A stretch of DNA of 64,000 nt from Bordetella genomosp. 7 (GTDB lineage: Bacteria > Pseudomonadota > Gammaproteobacteria > Burkholderiales > Burkholderiaceae_B). A program made the translations under genes and the position numbers. The stretch spans positions 248,001 through 312,000 of the forward strand of contig NZ_NEVK01000006.1 of the NCBI RefSeq assembly GCF_002261265.1. Reading direction: 5' to 3'. Each line of letters opens with the position of its first letter. The stretch's first letter is position 1. This document shows, in pieces, positions 52,296 through 59,890 of this stretch. A model generated the notes under the pieces. That model was not told the origin of the DNA. It saw only the letters and a list, made by a program, of their open reading frames with translations, and ran no database searches.

Positions 52296-52760
52296 ATGAT
52301 GGAAATCGAAGCGACTATTTCGTGGAAACGCCAGCCGCACGAAGCGTTCTCGGACCAGCGGTACAGCCGCGCCCACACGTGGCGCTTTGACGGCGGTGCG
52401 CAAGTCGCGGCATCGTCGTCGCCGCACATCGTGCCGCTGCCCTATTCCGAACCCGCCTTCGTGGATCCGGAGGAAGCCTATGTGGCCTCGCTGTCGAGCT
52501 GCCACATGCTGGTGTTCCTGGCCATAGCGGCCAGGCAAGGCTATGTGATCGACGGCTACGACGACCGCGCCACGGGCGTCATGGAAAAAAACGAGCAGGG
52601 CCGCCTGTACGTCAGCCGCGTCACCCTGCGCCCGCGCGTGCTTTATCGCGGCGCGGCGCCCGATGCCGCCACCGACCATGCGCTGCACCACCAGGCCCAC
52701 GAACAATGTTTCATTGCCAACTCGGTACGTACCGTTGTTGAAACGGTGCTGCAACACTGA
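52296..52760 (+). CDS. OsmC-family peroxiredoxin-like protein
   Basis: 154-residue OsmC/Ohr-superfamily protein. The two redox cysteines are visible: SLSSCHMLVFLAIAARQG and AHEQCFIANSVRTVVE. The central Arg/Glu region is present around FVDPEEAYVA. OsmC proteins reduce organic hydroperoxides; this one resembles the OsmC subgroup rather than Ohr. Two ATGs stand in tandem (52296 and 52299). The gene lies 17 bases after the GntR gene and so is probably in the same transcript, which ends at the bidirectional terminator downstream. A protective role against peroxides made during catabolism is inference. Confidence 0.88.
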   Translation: MMEIEATISWKRQPHEAFSDQRYSRAHTWRFDGGAQVAASSSPHIVPLPYSEPAFVDPEEAYVASLSSCHMLVFLAIAARQGYVIDGYDDRATGVMEKNEQGRLYVSRVTLRPRVLYRGAAPDAATDHALHHQAHEQCFIANSVRTVVETVLQH

Positions 52761-52785
52761 CGGCGCAACCGCCGCTGGCGCAAAG

Positions 52786-52816
52786 AAAAAGGGCCTCGCA
52801 ATGGAGACCCCTTTTT
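52786..52816. terminator. Bidirectional terminator between osmC-like gene and tRNA-Arg
   Basis: AAAAAGGGCCTC (52786-52797) pairs with GAGACCCCTTTTT (52804-52816) with one bulge. It has a T run on either strand, so it can end both the plus-strand operon and the minus-strand tRNA transcript. Confidence 0.75.
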
Positions 52817-52820
52817 GAAT

Positions 52821-52897
52821 TGGCGCGCCCGGCAGGATTCGAACCCACGACCCCTTGGTTCGTAGCCAAGTACTCTATCCAACTGAGCTACGGGCGC
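52821..52897 (-). tRNA. tRNA-Arg (anticodon ACG)
   Basis: On the minus strand a full cloverleaf is read: acceptor GCGCCCG with CGGGCGC, D arm GCTCAGTTGGATAGAGT, anticodon stem CTTGG/CCAAG with loop CTACGAA (anticodon ACG, decoding CGU and, after A-to-I editing, CGC/CGA), T arm GTGGGTTCGAATCC, discriminator G and an encoded CCA. Length 77 bases with CCA. Confidence 0.96.
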
Positions 52898-52929
52898 TGG
52901 TAAAGAGGCGAAATTATAACGGAATCAGT

Positions 52930-54204
52930 TTATTTGTCCAGCGGAGTATCGGCGCGCCCTAATTGCGGCCCTAACGGCACACGGACGGCGCGGGGCGCCT
53001 TGCGTTCGATATCGGGCAGCAGAAAGGCCACCAGGCCCAGCAGGGGCAGGTACGCACACACCTCGTAGACGAACGCGATGTCGGTCATGTCGGCCAGCTT
53101 GCCCAGCGCGGCCGCCCCCAGTCCGCCCATGCCGAACGCAAAGCCGAAGAACAGGCCCGCGATCATGCCGACGTTGTTCGGCACCAGCTCCTGGGCATAC
53201 ACCACAATGGCCGAAAATGCCGAGGCCAGCACCACGCCGATGATCACCACCAGTACGCCGGTCCAGAACAAATTGGCGTGCGGCAGCATCAGCGTGAATG
53301 GCGCAACGCCCAGTATGGACACCCAGATCACGATTTTGCGGCCGATGCGGTCGCCCACCGGCCCCCCTGCCACCGTGCCGAACGCCACCGCGGCCAGGAA
53401 CAGGAACAAATACAGCTGCGCCGAGCGCACCGAAAGATCGAATTTGTCGATCAGGTAAAAGGTGAAATAGCTGTTCAGGCTGGCCAGGTAAAAATACTTG
53501 GAGAAAATCAGCACCCCCAGTATGGCCAGCGCGAACATGACCTTGCGGCGACCCGGCGCATCGGCGCCGCTGGCCGCGCGGGCCTTGGGCTTGAGCAGCG
53601 CACGGTTGGCGCCATACCAGCGGCCGATGCCGATCAGCACAATCATCCCGAACAGCGCCGCCAGCGAAAACCAGGCCACGCTGGCCTGCCCGTGGGGAAT
53701 GATGACCAGCGCCGCCAGCAACGGCCCCAGGGCGGACCCGACATTGCCGCCGACCTGGAACAGCGACTGCGCCAGCCCGTGCCGGCCGCCCGATGCCATG
53801 CGCGCCACGCGCGAAGATTCGGGGTGGAACACCGACGAGCCCGTGCCCACCAGCGCGGCGGCGACCAGCAGGTAAGGCAGCGACGGCGCGTAAGCGAGCA
53901 ACAACAGGCCCACCAGCGTGAAACCCATGCCCACCGGCAGCGAGTACGTCGTCGGCCGTTTATCGGTATAAAGGCCGACGCAGGGTTGCAACAGCGAAGC
54001 GGCCAGCTGGTAGGTCAAGGTGATCAGGCCGATCTGGGCAAAGCTGAGATCGAACGACTCTTTCAGCATGGGATAGATGGCCAACAGGATCGACTGGATC
54101 ATGTCGTTCATCATGTGCGCCACGCTGATGGCGCCCAGTACCTTGAAGGCTGTGGCGGGCGGCGCGGTAGCCGGCGCGGGGCCGGTGGAGGACGAGGCAG
54201 TCAT
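52930..54204 (-). CDS. MFS transporter, fosmidomycin-resistance (Fsr) type
   Basis: 424-residue, 12-helix drug:H+ antiporter-like protein. The Fsr hallmark is seen in the stretch GTGSSVFHPESSRVARMASG with GRHGLAQSLFQVGGNVGSAL next. Other signs: ISVAHMMNDMIQSILLAIYP at the first helix, the MFS motif GGPVGDRIGRKIVIW between helices 8 and 9, and a basic cytoplasmic loop (LLKPKARAASGADAPGRRK) in the middle. E. coli Fsr is an exporter of fosmidomycin; real cargo here is unknown. The gene is divergent from an AraC regulator with a 153-base gap, a pairing that suggests local control. Confidence 0.88.
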   Translation of the reverse strand: MTASSSTGPAPATAPPATAFKVLGAISVAHMMNDMIQSILLAIYPMLKESFDLSFAQIGLITLTYQLAASLLQPCVGLYTDKRPTTYSLPVGMGFTLVGLLLLAYAPSLPYLLVAAALVGTGSSVFHPESSRVARMASGGRHGLAQSLFQVGGNVGSALGPLLAALVIIPHGQASVAWFSLAALFGMIVLIGIGRWYGANRALLKPKARAASGADAPGRRKVMFALAILGVLIFSKYFYLASLNSYFTFYLIDKFDLSVRSAQLYLFLFLAAVAFGTVAGGPVGDRIGRKIVIWVSILGVAPFTLMLPHANLFWTGVLVVIIGVVLASAFSAIVVYAQELVPNNVGMIAGLFFGFAFGMGGLGAAALGKLADMTDIAFVYEVCAYLPLLGLVAFLLPDIERKAPRAVRVPLGPQLGRADTPLDK

Positions 54205-54357
54205 GGTGTCGCAGGTCTGGAAACTACACTGGAATCAGCAATACGCACGCATGCCTGGCGCGCGCTGTTTCAGTGTATAAAGCCCTGGACTCGCCGAAGT
54301 GCCAAACTTCGTCGCTTAAATGACATAACAAGCGCCATTCCTGTCGCCCCGCCTCTC

Positions 54358-55188
54358 ATGCCCCGTTACTCTCCTGCGCCCGCCGACGCTCTGCGCAGCC
54401 GCCGGGCCGACGATTACCAGCACGGGCCCAGGCCGGTTACCGCCATGGCCAAGGACTTCCTGCCCAGCGCGCACACCGGCCCGCACAGCCACCCGCGCGG
54501 CCAGCTCGTGTATGCGATTGAAGGCATGATGCGGGTCAGCACGCCCGACGGCTTCTGGACCTTGCCGCCTCTCAGGGCCCTGTGGGTGCCCCCCGGCGCG
54601 ACGCATGCAATCCAGATGGTGGGCGCGGTGCGGATGCGCACACTGTACGTGCATGCCGACGCCGCGGCCGTACTGTGGGACCGCTGCCAGGTCATCGAAG
54701 TCCCGGGCCTGCTGCGCGAACTGATCCTGGCGCTGGCAGCCGAACCGGTGGAATACGCCATGGATGGCCGCGGCGGGCAGATCGCCGCCTTGCTGCTGAC
54801 GGAACTGCGCCGGGCGCCCGTGATCCCGATGCGCATACCCTGGCCCGGCGACCGGCGCCTGCAGACGGTTTGCCGCGCCATTCTCGAGCAGCCGGGCACC
54901 GTGCGCACCATTGATGACTGGGGCGATGAAGTGGGCGCCAGCGGCCGCACGTTGATACGCCTGTTCCAGGCCGAGCTCGGGCTGAACTATCGCCAGTGGG
55001 TGCAGCAGGTGCGGCTTGCCGAAGCCTTGCGCCGCCTGTCGCTGGGCCACTCCGTGGCACGCATCGCCGCCGAACTCGGCTACCGCAGCCCCAGCGCGTT
55101 CACGGCGATGTTTCGGCGCGCCCTCGGTGCGCCTCCCCAGGACTATCTGCGCGACAGCCAGCGGCGCGCACATGGCCGCGCCATATAG
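54358..55188 (+). CDS. AraC-family regulator with N-terminal cupin
   Basis: 276 residues. A cupin ligand domain (HTGPHSHPRGQLVYAIEG; PLRALWVPPGATHAIQM) is followed by two AraC HTH motifs: TIDDWGDEVGASGRTLIRLF and HSVARIAAELGYRSPSAFTA, then MFRRALGAPPQDYLR. A longer in-frame reading lies antisense to the MFS gene and is not coding; ATG 54358 gives the expected size. Being divergent from the Fsr-like exporter, it most likely controls that gene. Its stop codon TAG overlaps the first base of the GTTGATT palindrome that stands before the next gene. Confidence 0.9.
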   Translation: MPRYSPAPADALRSRRADDYQHGPRPVTAMAKDFLPSAHTGPHSHPRGQLVYAIEGMMRVSTPDGFWTLPPLRALWVPPGATHAIQMVGAVRMRTLYVHADAAAVLWDRCQVIEVPGLLRELILALAAEPVEYAMDGRGGQIAALLLTELRRAPVIPMRIPWPGDRRLQTVCRAILEQPGTVRTIDDWGDEVGASGRTLIRLFQAELGLNYRQWVQQVRLAEALRRLSLGHSVARIAAELGYRSPSAFTAMFRRALGAPPQDYLRDSQRRAHGRAI

Positions 55189-55202
55189 TTGATTAAATCA
55201 AC
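55188..55202 (+). promoter_or_regulatory. Palindrome A (GTTGATT-A-AATCAAC), candidate MarR operator
   Basis: A perfect 15-base palindrome, in the wider context ATATAGTTGATT...AATCAACAATAT. It includes a TTGATT that can act as -35 (55190-55195) with AAGAAT 16 bases downstream as -10, before the nitronate-monooxygenase-like gene. Related sites stand at 59207-59221 and 63262-63276. Confidence 0.65.
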
Positions 55203-55228
55203 AATATCGGCAAGAATAGGGCAACTCG

Positions 55229-56212
55229 ATGTCCCGCGACAGGATTGCCCACACCATGCTCCAGACCCGCCTGACCCGCCTGCTCGGCCTGCGCTACCCC
55301 ATCATCCAGGGAGGCATGAGCTGGGCGTCGTCCAACGCCGCGCTGCCGCTCGCGGTATCGCGCGCCGGAGGCCTGGGCACCATTGCGGCTGGCCCCATGT
55401 ACCCTGAAGACTTGCTCGTTGCCATTCGCGCCGTGCGCGCAGGCACCGACGCGCCATTCGCGGTCAACATCCCGCTGTACAACAAGCGGGCGCAGGAACA
55501 CCTGGACATTGCCATCTCCGAACGCGTCCCGGTAATCATCGGCTCGCAAGGGGGGCCGCAAAAGCACCTGTCGCGCGCGCACGATGCCGGCATCAAGTGG
55601 CTGCAGGTCGTGGCCAGCCCGGCACATGCCCGGAAGGCGCAGGCAGCCGGCGTGGATGCCGTCATCGCCGTGGGCCTGGAAGCGGGCGGGCATCCCGGCC
55701 CCGACGAGGTGGGCACGCTGGTGCTGGCCCGCGCCGTGGCCCGCGCCGTGGATATCCCATACGCCGTCGCGGGAGGCATTGCCGATGGTGCCGGCCTGGC
55801 GGCCGCGCTGTGCCTGGGGGCCGATGGCGCCCAGCTGGGCACACGCTTTCTGCTCACTCACGAGTCCAACCTGCATCCGGCGTACAAACAGGCGGCACTC
55901 TGGGCCGGCGTCGCCGACACGACCCTGGTGGGTCGCGGCCGATCGCCGGTACGCATGTTGCGCAACGTGTTCGCCCAGGAATATGCGGCGCTCGAGCGCG
56001 CCGGCGCCTCGGATGCCGAACTGGACGCCTTGTTCGGCACACGATCCCTGAAGCAATCGGCCAAAGACGGCGATGTGGATCATGGCAAGGTGGAAGCAGG
56101 CCAGAGCGTAGGACTCATCGATGCCCTGCGCCCGGCTGGCGACGTCGTTGCCGACCTGGCCAGCGAGGCGTTGCAGGCGCTGGCGCGGGTCGTCGAACCC
56201 GCCCGCGCCTAG
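55229..56212 (+). CDS. Nitronate monooxygenase-like FMN enzyme (NMO/FabK family)
   Basis: 327-residue TIM-barrel flavoprotein. Motifs: RYPIIQGGMSWASSNAALPL at the FMN site, AVNIPLYNKRAQ, VIIGSQGGPQKH, GLEAGGHPGPDEVGTLVL with the catalytic His, AGGIADGAGLAAALCLGADG and GTRFLLTHES. The family includes nitronate monooxygenase and FabK enoyl-ACP reductase, and many members act in acyl-CoA catabolic clusters with unknown roles. Start ATG 55229 (ATG 55256 possible). Its promoter holds a perfect palindrome shared with the minus-strand catabolic genes beyond it, suggesting it belongs to the same pathway. Confidence 0.85.
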   Translation: MSRDRIAHTMLQTRLTRLLGLRYPIIQGGMSWASSNAALPLAVSRAGGLGTIAAGPMYPEDLLVAIRAVRAGTDAPFAVNIPLYNKRAQEHLDIAISERVPVIIGSQGGPQKHLSRAHDAGIKWLQVVASPAHARKAQAAGVDAVIAVGLEAGGHPGPDEVGTLVLARAVARAVDIPYAVAGGIADGAGLAAALCLGADGAQLGTRFLLTHESNLHPAYKQAALWAGVADTTLVGRGRSPVRMLRNVFAQEYAALERAGASDAELDALFGTRSLKQSAKDGDVDHGKVEAGQSVGLIDALRPAGDVVADLASEALQALARVVEPARA

Positions 56213-56222
56213 GCCTGCGGTG

Positions 56223-57191
56223 CTATTGCTTTACCAGCCCTGCGCCCTGCACCAGATCGGTCAGCACCCGCTGGTCTTCCAGTACGAACTCGGTCGCTTC
56301 ATCCGGCGTCATGCTCCACAGCTCGACGCCTTGCGATGCCATCTGATCGCGATATTTCGCGTTCTGGTTCACCGCATTGACGGCATCATTCAACCGCTGA
56401 ATCACCGCATCCGGCGTGCCGGCAGGCGCGGCCAGGCTATACCACGAGGCCGACTCGGCCGATTCGATGCCGGCTTGCGCCATGGTCGGCACGTCGGGCA
56501 ACAGGGGTGAGCGCTCGCGGGCCGCATAAGCCAGCGGTATCAGGCGATTATCTTTAATGAAAGGCAGGCTGGCGGCCAGATTCAGTACCGCCGCGTCCAC
56601 CTGTCCGCCCACCAGGTCGTTGATGGCCGGCGCGGCGCCCTTGTACGGGATATGCACCAGGTCGATGCCGGCCCGCTTGCGGAACAGTTCCGCGCCAAGG
56701 TGCGGCGAGCTGCCCGGCCCGGCCGAGCCGTAGTTCAGTTGCCCCGGCTTCTCGCGAGCCAATGCGATCAGTTCCTGCACGGACTTGACCTGCAGCTTGG
56801 GATGCACGACCAGCATGTTCGGCTGATTGCCGACAATGCCGATGAAACGAAAGTCTTTCACGCCGTCATATTGCGTGCGCTGCATCAGCGGCGTCACGAT
56901 ATGCGCGGCCGCGGTTCCCAACAGCAGTGTGTAGCCATCCGGCTGGGCGCGCGCCACGATCTGCGACCCTATTGATGCCCCGCCCCCGCCCTTGTTCTCT
57001 ACCACCACGGGCTGGCCCAGCTGGGTTTCCAGTTCGCGCGCGAGCGCGCGCCCCAGCGTATCCGCGGGCCCGCCGGCAGCGTAGGGGTTGACCAGCGTAA
57101 TGGGTTTGGACGGGTAAGCATCCGCGCCCACGGCCGTCCCGCATGTGGCGGTGAGCGCGGCAACGGCAATGAATTTTCCTAGTGCATGCAT
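56223..57191 (-). CDS. Tripartite tricarboxylate transporter substrate-binding protein (Bug family)
   Basis: 322-residue periplasmic binding protein. Signal peptide (KFIAVAALTATCGTAVGADA) and Bug landmarks: YPSKPITLVNPYAAGGPADT, ENKGGGGASIGSQIVARAQP, DGYTLLLGTAAAHIVTPLM, NYGSAGPGSSPHLGAELF, VHIPYKGAAPAINDLVGGQV. Bug proteins bind carboxylates for TctAB-type transporters, but no tctA/tctB gene is in this window. ATG 57191 has AGGAG eight bases upstream. It follows the CaiB-type gene by 52 bases in the same direction and is probably the last gene of the operon, delivering the carboxylate that the operon degrades. Confidence 0.92.
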   Translation of the reverse strand: MHALGKFIAVAALTATCGTAVGADAYPSKPITLVNPYAAGGPADTLGRALARELETQLGQPVVVENKGGGGASIGSQIVARAQPDGYTLLLGTAAAHIVTPLMQRTQYDGVKDFRFIGIVGNQPNMLVVHPKLQVKSVQELIALAREKPGQLNYGSAGPGSSPHLGAELFRKRAGIDLVHIPYKGAAPAINDLVGGQVDAAVLNLAASLPFIKDNRLIPLAYAARERSPLLPDVPTMAQAGIESAESASWYSLAAPAGTPDAVIQRLNDAVNAVNQNAKYRDQMASQGVELWSMTPDEATEFVLEDQRVLTDLVQGAGLVKQ

Positions 57192-57243
57192 TTCATGTCT
57201 CCTGGTTGATGTTATTGGCTGGCTTGCGGCGTATCGCAAGCGT

Positions 57244-58440
57244 TCATATGGCGCCTTGCTCGCGCAAGGCGGCTATGTCACAGTCATCCAGACCCAGGCG
57301 TTGCCTGAGCACGTGGTCGGTGTGTTCGCCCAGCAGCGGGGGCCGGCCCGTCTCGGGGTGCTCGTAACCATCGAACTTGAAGGGCACGGGCACCGCGCCG
57401 AAACGTCCCAGCTGGGGGTGCTCGTACCCGGCGACCATGCCGCGCGCCCGCACATGCTCATTGGCGAAGATTTCGTCTACAGACAGAATTGGCCCGGCCG
57501 GCACGCCCGCGGCATCGCAGCGCGCGCAGAGCGCATCGCGGTCGATTTTCCGGATGGCCTCGGCCAGCCCGGCCATGACCTCCTCGCGCCGAGCCACGCG
57601 GTTGGCGTTGCGAGCCAGTTCCGGATCGTCGCGCCATGCGACCAGCCCCAGCAGTTCACACAATGGCTTCCAATGCTGGTCGCTGCCCGTGATCTGTACC
57701 CACTTCCCGTCGCGGCACTCAAAGGCTGCCGACGGCACCCGGCCCGGATGCTCGGTGCCCATGCGCGCAGGCACCTCTCCCAGTGCGAAAAAGCGCGCCG
57801 CCGCGAGCGACAGCAGGCCGACCTGGCCATCGAGCATCGAGAAATCCACATGACATCCCGGGCCGCCACGTTCGCGCCCCAGCAGGGTGGCCAGGATGCC
57901 GATGGCCACCCACAGGCCCGACGTCAGGTCGGCCACCGGCAGCCCGGGCTTGACGGGTCCGCCGCCTCGTTCGCCCGTCAGGCTCATGATGCCGCCCATT
58001 GCCTGGAACACGGTGTCATATCCCTTGCGCGGCGCATACGGGCCGGTCTGCCCGAACCCCGTGCAGGAACAGTAGATCAGGCCGGGGTTATCGGGTGCGA
58101 TGTGTTCGCGGTCCAGCCCATACTTCTGCAATGTGCCCACCGGGAAGTTCTCGACGACGACGTCCGCCTGCGCCGCCAGTCTGCGAATCAGCGCCTGCCC
58201 CTCCGGGTGGCGGAAGTTCACCGTGATCGACTGCTTGCTGCGGTTGAAGGCCAGGTAGTAAGCCGATTCGCTGCCCCCGGGCCCCTGCACGCGCGGCTCG
58301 AAACTGCGCGTTTCGTCGCCCGCGCCCGGCTGCTCTACCTTGATCACCGTGGCGCCCAGCTCGGCCAATATCATCGATGCGAACGGGCAGGCGAGCACGC
58401 GCGAAAGATCCAGGATGGTGACGCCGTCCAGCGGTTTCAT
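57244..58440 (-). CDS. CaiB/BaiF family class III CoA transferase
   Basis: 398 residues. These enzymes move CoA between acyl-CoA and a free carboxylic acid. Motifs: LDGVTILDLSRVLACPFASM at the N-terminus, LGATVIKVEQPGAGDETR, VVVENFPVGTLQKYGLD, the catalytic Asp in RKGYDTVFQAMGGIMSLTGE, and AGVPAGPILSVDEIFANEHV. Full length for the family. It overlaps the upstream crotonase gene by ATGA, indicating tight co-expression. Together with the AMP-forming ligase further upstream the cluster has two means to activate acids. The substrate is unknown. Confidence 0.92.
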   Translation of the reverse strand: MKPLDGVTILDLSRVLACPFASMILAELGATVIKVEQPGAGDETRSFEPRVQGPGGSESAYYLAFNRSKQSITVNFRHPEGQALIRRLAAQADVVVENFPVGTLQKYGLDREHIAPDNPGLIYCSCTGFGQTGPYAPRKGYDTVFQAMGGIMSLTGERGGGPVKPGLPVADLTSGLWVAIGILATLLGRERGGPGCHVDFSMLDGQVGLLSLAAARFFALGEVPARMGTEHPGRVPSAAFECRDGKWVQITGSDQHWKPLCELLGLVAWRDDPELARNANRVARREEVMAGLAEAIRKIDRDALCARCDAAGVPAGPILSVDEIFANEHVRARGMVAGYEHPQLGRFGAVPVPFKFDGYEHPETGRPPLLGEHTDHVLRQRLGLDDCDIAALREQGAI

Positions 58441-59171
58441 TGGCCACCTCCGCCCCCGAAGCTGCGCATGATGGTGTTCGCGTCGCGGCCCACCGCCAGC
58501 GCCTCGGCCAGCCCCAGGTCCGCCGCCCGGTGAAACGAACGCTTCGTCAGCTTCATGGCGGCCGGGTCCCAGGCCGCCATGCGGCGCGCCAGTTCGAGCG
58601 CCGTGTCACGCACCTGGCCAGCCGGCACCACGCGGTTGGCCAGGCCCAACGCCAGCGCGCGCGCGCCGTCGATAGGCTCGGCCAGGGCGACCAGTTCGAA
58701 CGCCTGCTTGCGGCCGACCTGCCGAACCAGGTTCGCCATGACCACTGCGGCGACAATGCCATGGCGCAGTTCGGGATAACCAAAACGCATGTCGTCGGCC
58801 GCCACGGTCATGTCGCACGCCAGCGCCAGCCCTGCCCCGCCCCCAAGCGCATTGCCGTGCACCGCGGAAACAACCGGTTTGCCCATCAGCGAAAACACCT
58901 GGTGAAGCTCGGTCGTCAGCTCGGCGCGCCGCGATACCGCATCGGCATGCTGCGCCGTCAGTCCTGCGAACTCCCTGGTGTCGGCGCCGGCGCAGAATGA
59001 ACGTCCATTGCCCGCCAGCACCACCGCGCGCACAGTGCTGTCGCGGTCGGCCGCGCGCAGGGCATCCAGCAAGGCCTGCGTCAGCGCGGTATTCAGCGCG
59101 TTGTGCTTATCCGGGCGATTCATGCAAAGAATGCGCACGGCATCCTGGTTCTCGATCTGCAGTTCGGTCAT
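58437..59171 (-). CDS. Enoyl-CoA hydratase/isomerase-family protein (variant active site)
   Basis: 244-residue crotonase. Landmarks: ILCMNRPDKHNALNTALTQ, GNGRSFCAGADTREFAG (oxyanion region), VHGNALGGGAGLALACDMTV and GYPELRHGIVAAVVMANLVR. In bacterial and mitochondrial hydratases the first catalytic Glu sits in GGGCELA; here that position is Gly (GGGAGLA), while the second Glu (YPEL) is kept. Such single-Glu crotonases are often isomerases or have other activities. ATG 59171 has GAGGA upstream, overruling a longer reading to 59213. It heads an operon with the CaiB-type and Bug genes, 44 bases below a palindromic half-site. Confidence 0.9.
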   Translation of the reverse strand: MTELQIENQDAVRILCMNRPDKHNALNTALTQALLDALRAADRDSTVRAVVLAGNGRSFCAGADTREFAGLTAQHADAVSRRAELTTELHQVFSLMGKPVVSAVHGNALGGGAGLALACDMTVAADDMRFGYPELRHGIVAAVVMANLVRQVGRKQAFELVALAEPIDGARALALGLANRVVPAGQVRDTALELARRMAAWDPAAMKLTKRSFHRAADLGLAEALAVGRDANTIMRSFGGGGGQ

Positions 59172-59206
59172 CCGATCCTCGTCATGGCATTGCGATTGGC
59201 AAATTA

Positions 59207-59226
59207 ATTGCAAAAATCAACTATAT
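59207..59226 (-). promoter_or_regulatory. Site B, GTTGATT half-palindrome upstream of the crotonase-CaiB-Bug operon
   Basis: On the minus strand ATATAGTTGATT (59215-59226) is identical to the left half of palindrome A, followed by TTTGCAAT, a degenerate right half. It is 44 bases upstream of the crotonase start at 59171 and 33 bases past the MarR stop at 59259. Confidence 0.5.
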
Positions 59227-59258
59227 GGACGCGCCGCCGGGCAGGCGGGCGCGTCAGT

Positions 59259-59792
59259 TCAGCGGGGTCCGGCGCTTCGACCCCGTCGGGCCGGGATCTC
59301 GCTTTTCAATTCATGAAACATCTCGAGCGCCCGTCCCGTCAGCTTGTCCAGCGCCCGCTCGAGCGCTTCGCGCTCGGCCGGGCTCAGCACTTCGAGCAAG
59401 GCTTCGTTACGCTGCACCGCCGCGGGAAACATCTCCTGGTACAGGCGCCGGCCGGCAGCGGTCAGGTCCAGGCTGATGCCCCGTCCGTCCTGCGCATCGG
59501 CGCTGCGGCGGATCAGCTTCTTGTCGATCAGTTCCGACACTGTGCGGCTGGCCTGGCTTTTGTCGATATTCGACTCGCGCGCCAGGGCATTCAACGACAT
59601 GGGCGCCTCGGCGCCCAGCAACGCCACAATGCGCCATTCGCGCGGACCCACCTGATAGCGGCTCTGGTTCAGCCCCGCGGCAATGCGGCTCGACACATAC
59701 GCCAGCCGGTTCAGGCGATACGAAAACAGGTCTTTCAGGCCGCTTGGGGCGGCGCGCGGCGCCACGGTCTTGGCGGCGGTACGAGTGGCCAT
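59259..59792 (-). CDS. MarR-family transcriptional regulator of the catabolic cluster
   Basis: 177-residue winged-helix regulator. HTH seen in MSLNALARESNIDKSQASRT followed by VSELIDKKLIRRSADAQDGR, with the wing DGRGISLDLTAAGRRL, and dimer helices at both ends (LFSYRLNRLAYVSSRIAAGL). ATG 59792 is chosen; a longer reading to 60224 lies antisense-like within the lyase gene and has no family match. It stands between two groups of catabolic genes on the same strand and next to palindromic site B. It is the best candidate for binding the three GTTGATT sites, but this is inference. Confidence 0.88.
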   Translation of the reverse strand: MATRTAAKTVAPRAAPSGLKDLFSYRLNRLAYVSSRIAAGLNQSRYQVGPREWRIVALLGAEAPMSLNALARESNIDKSQASRTVSELIDKKLIRRSADAQDGRGISLDLTAAGRRLYQEMFPAAVQRNEALLEVLSPAEREALERALDKLTGRALEMFHELKSEIPARRGRSAGPR

Positions 59793-59890
59793 AGTCGAAG
59801 GTTTCCAGGCTTGGGGCGCACACGCCGGGCGGCCGTGTGCCAACGCGCACATCATAAACAAAGGATGCAGCCCTGCCGGACGGGCCGTCA

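Noticed and set aside
52821-52897. tRNA-Arg as an integration site of a mobile element
   Set aside because: No integrase, no repeated 3' tRNA fragment nearby, and ordinary genes on both sides.
53278-54357. Long upstream extension of the AraC regulator
   Set aside because: It is the complement of the Fsr-like gene; only the part from 54358 matches the AraC family.
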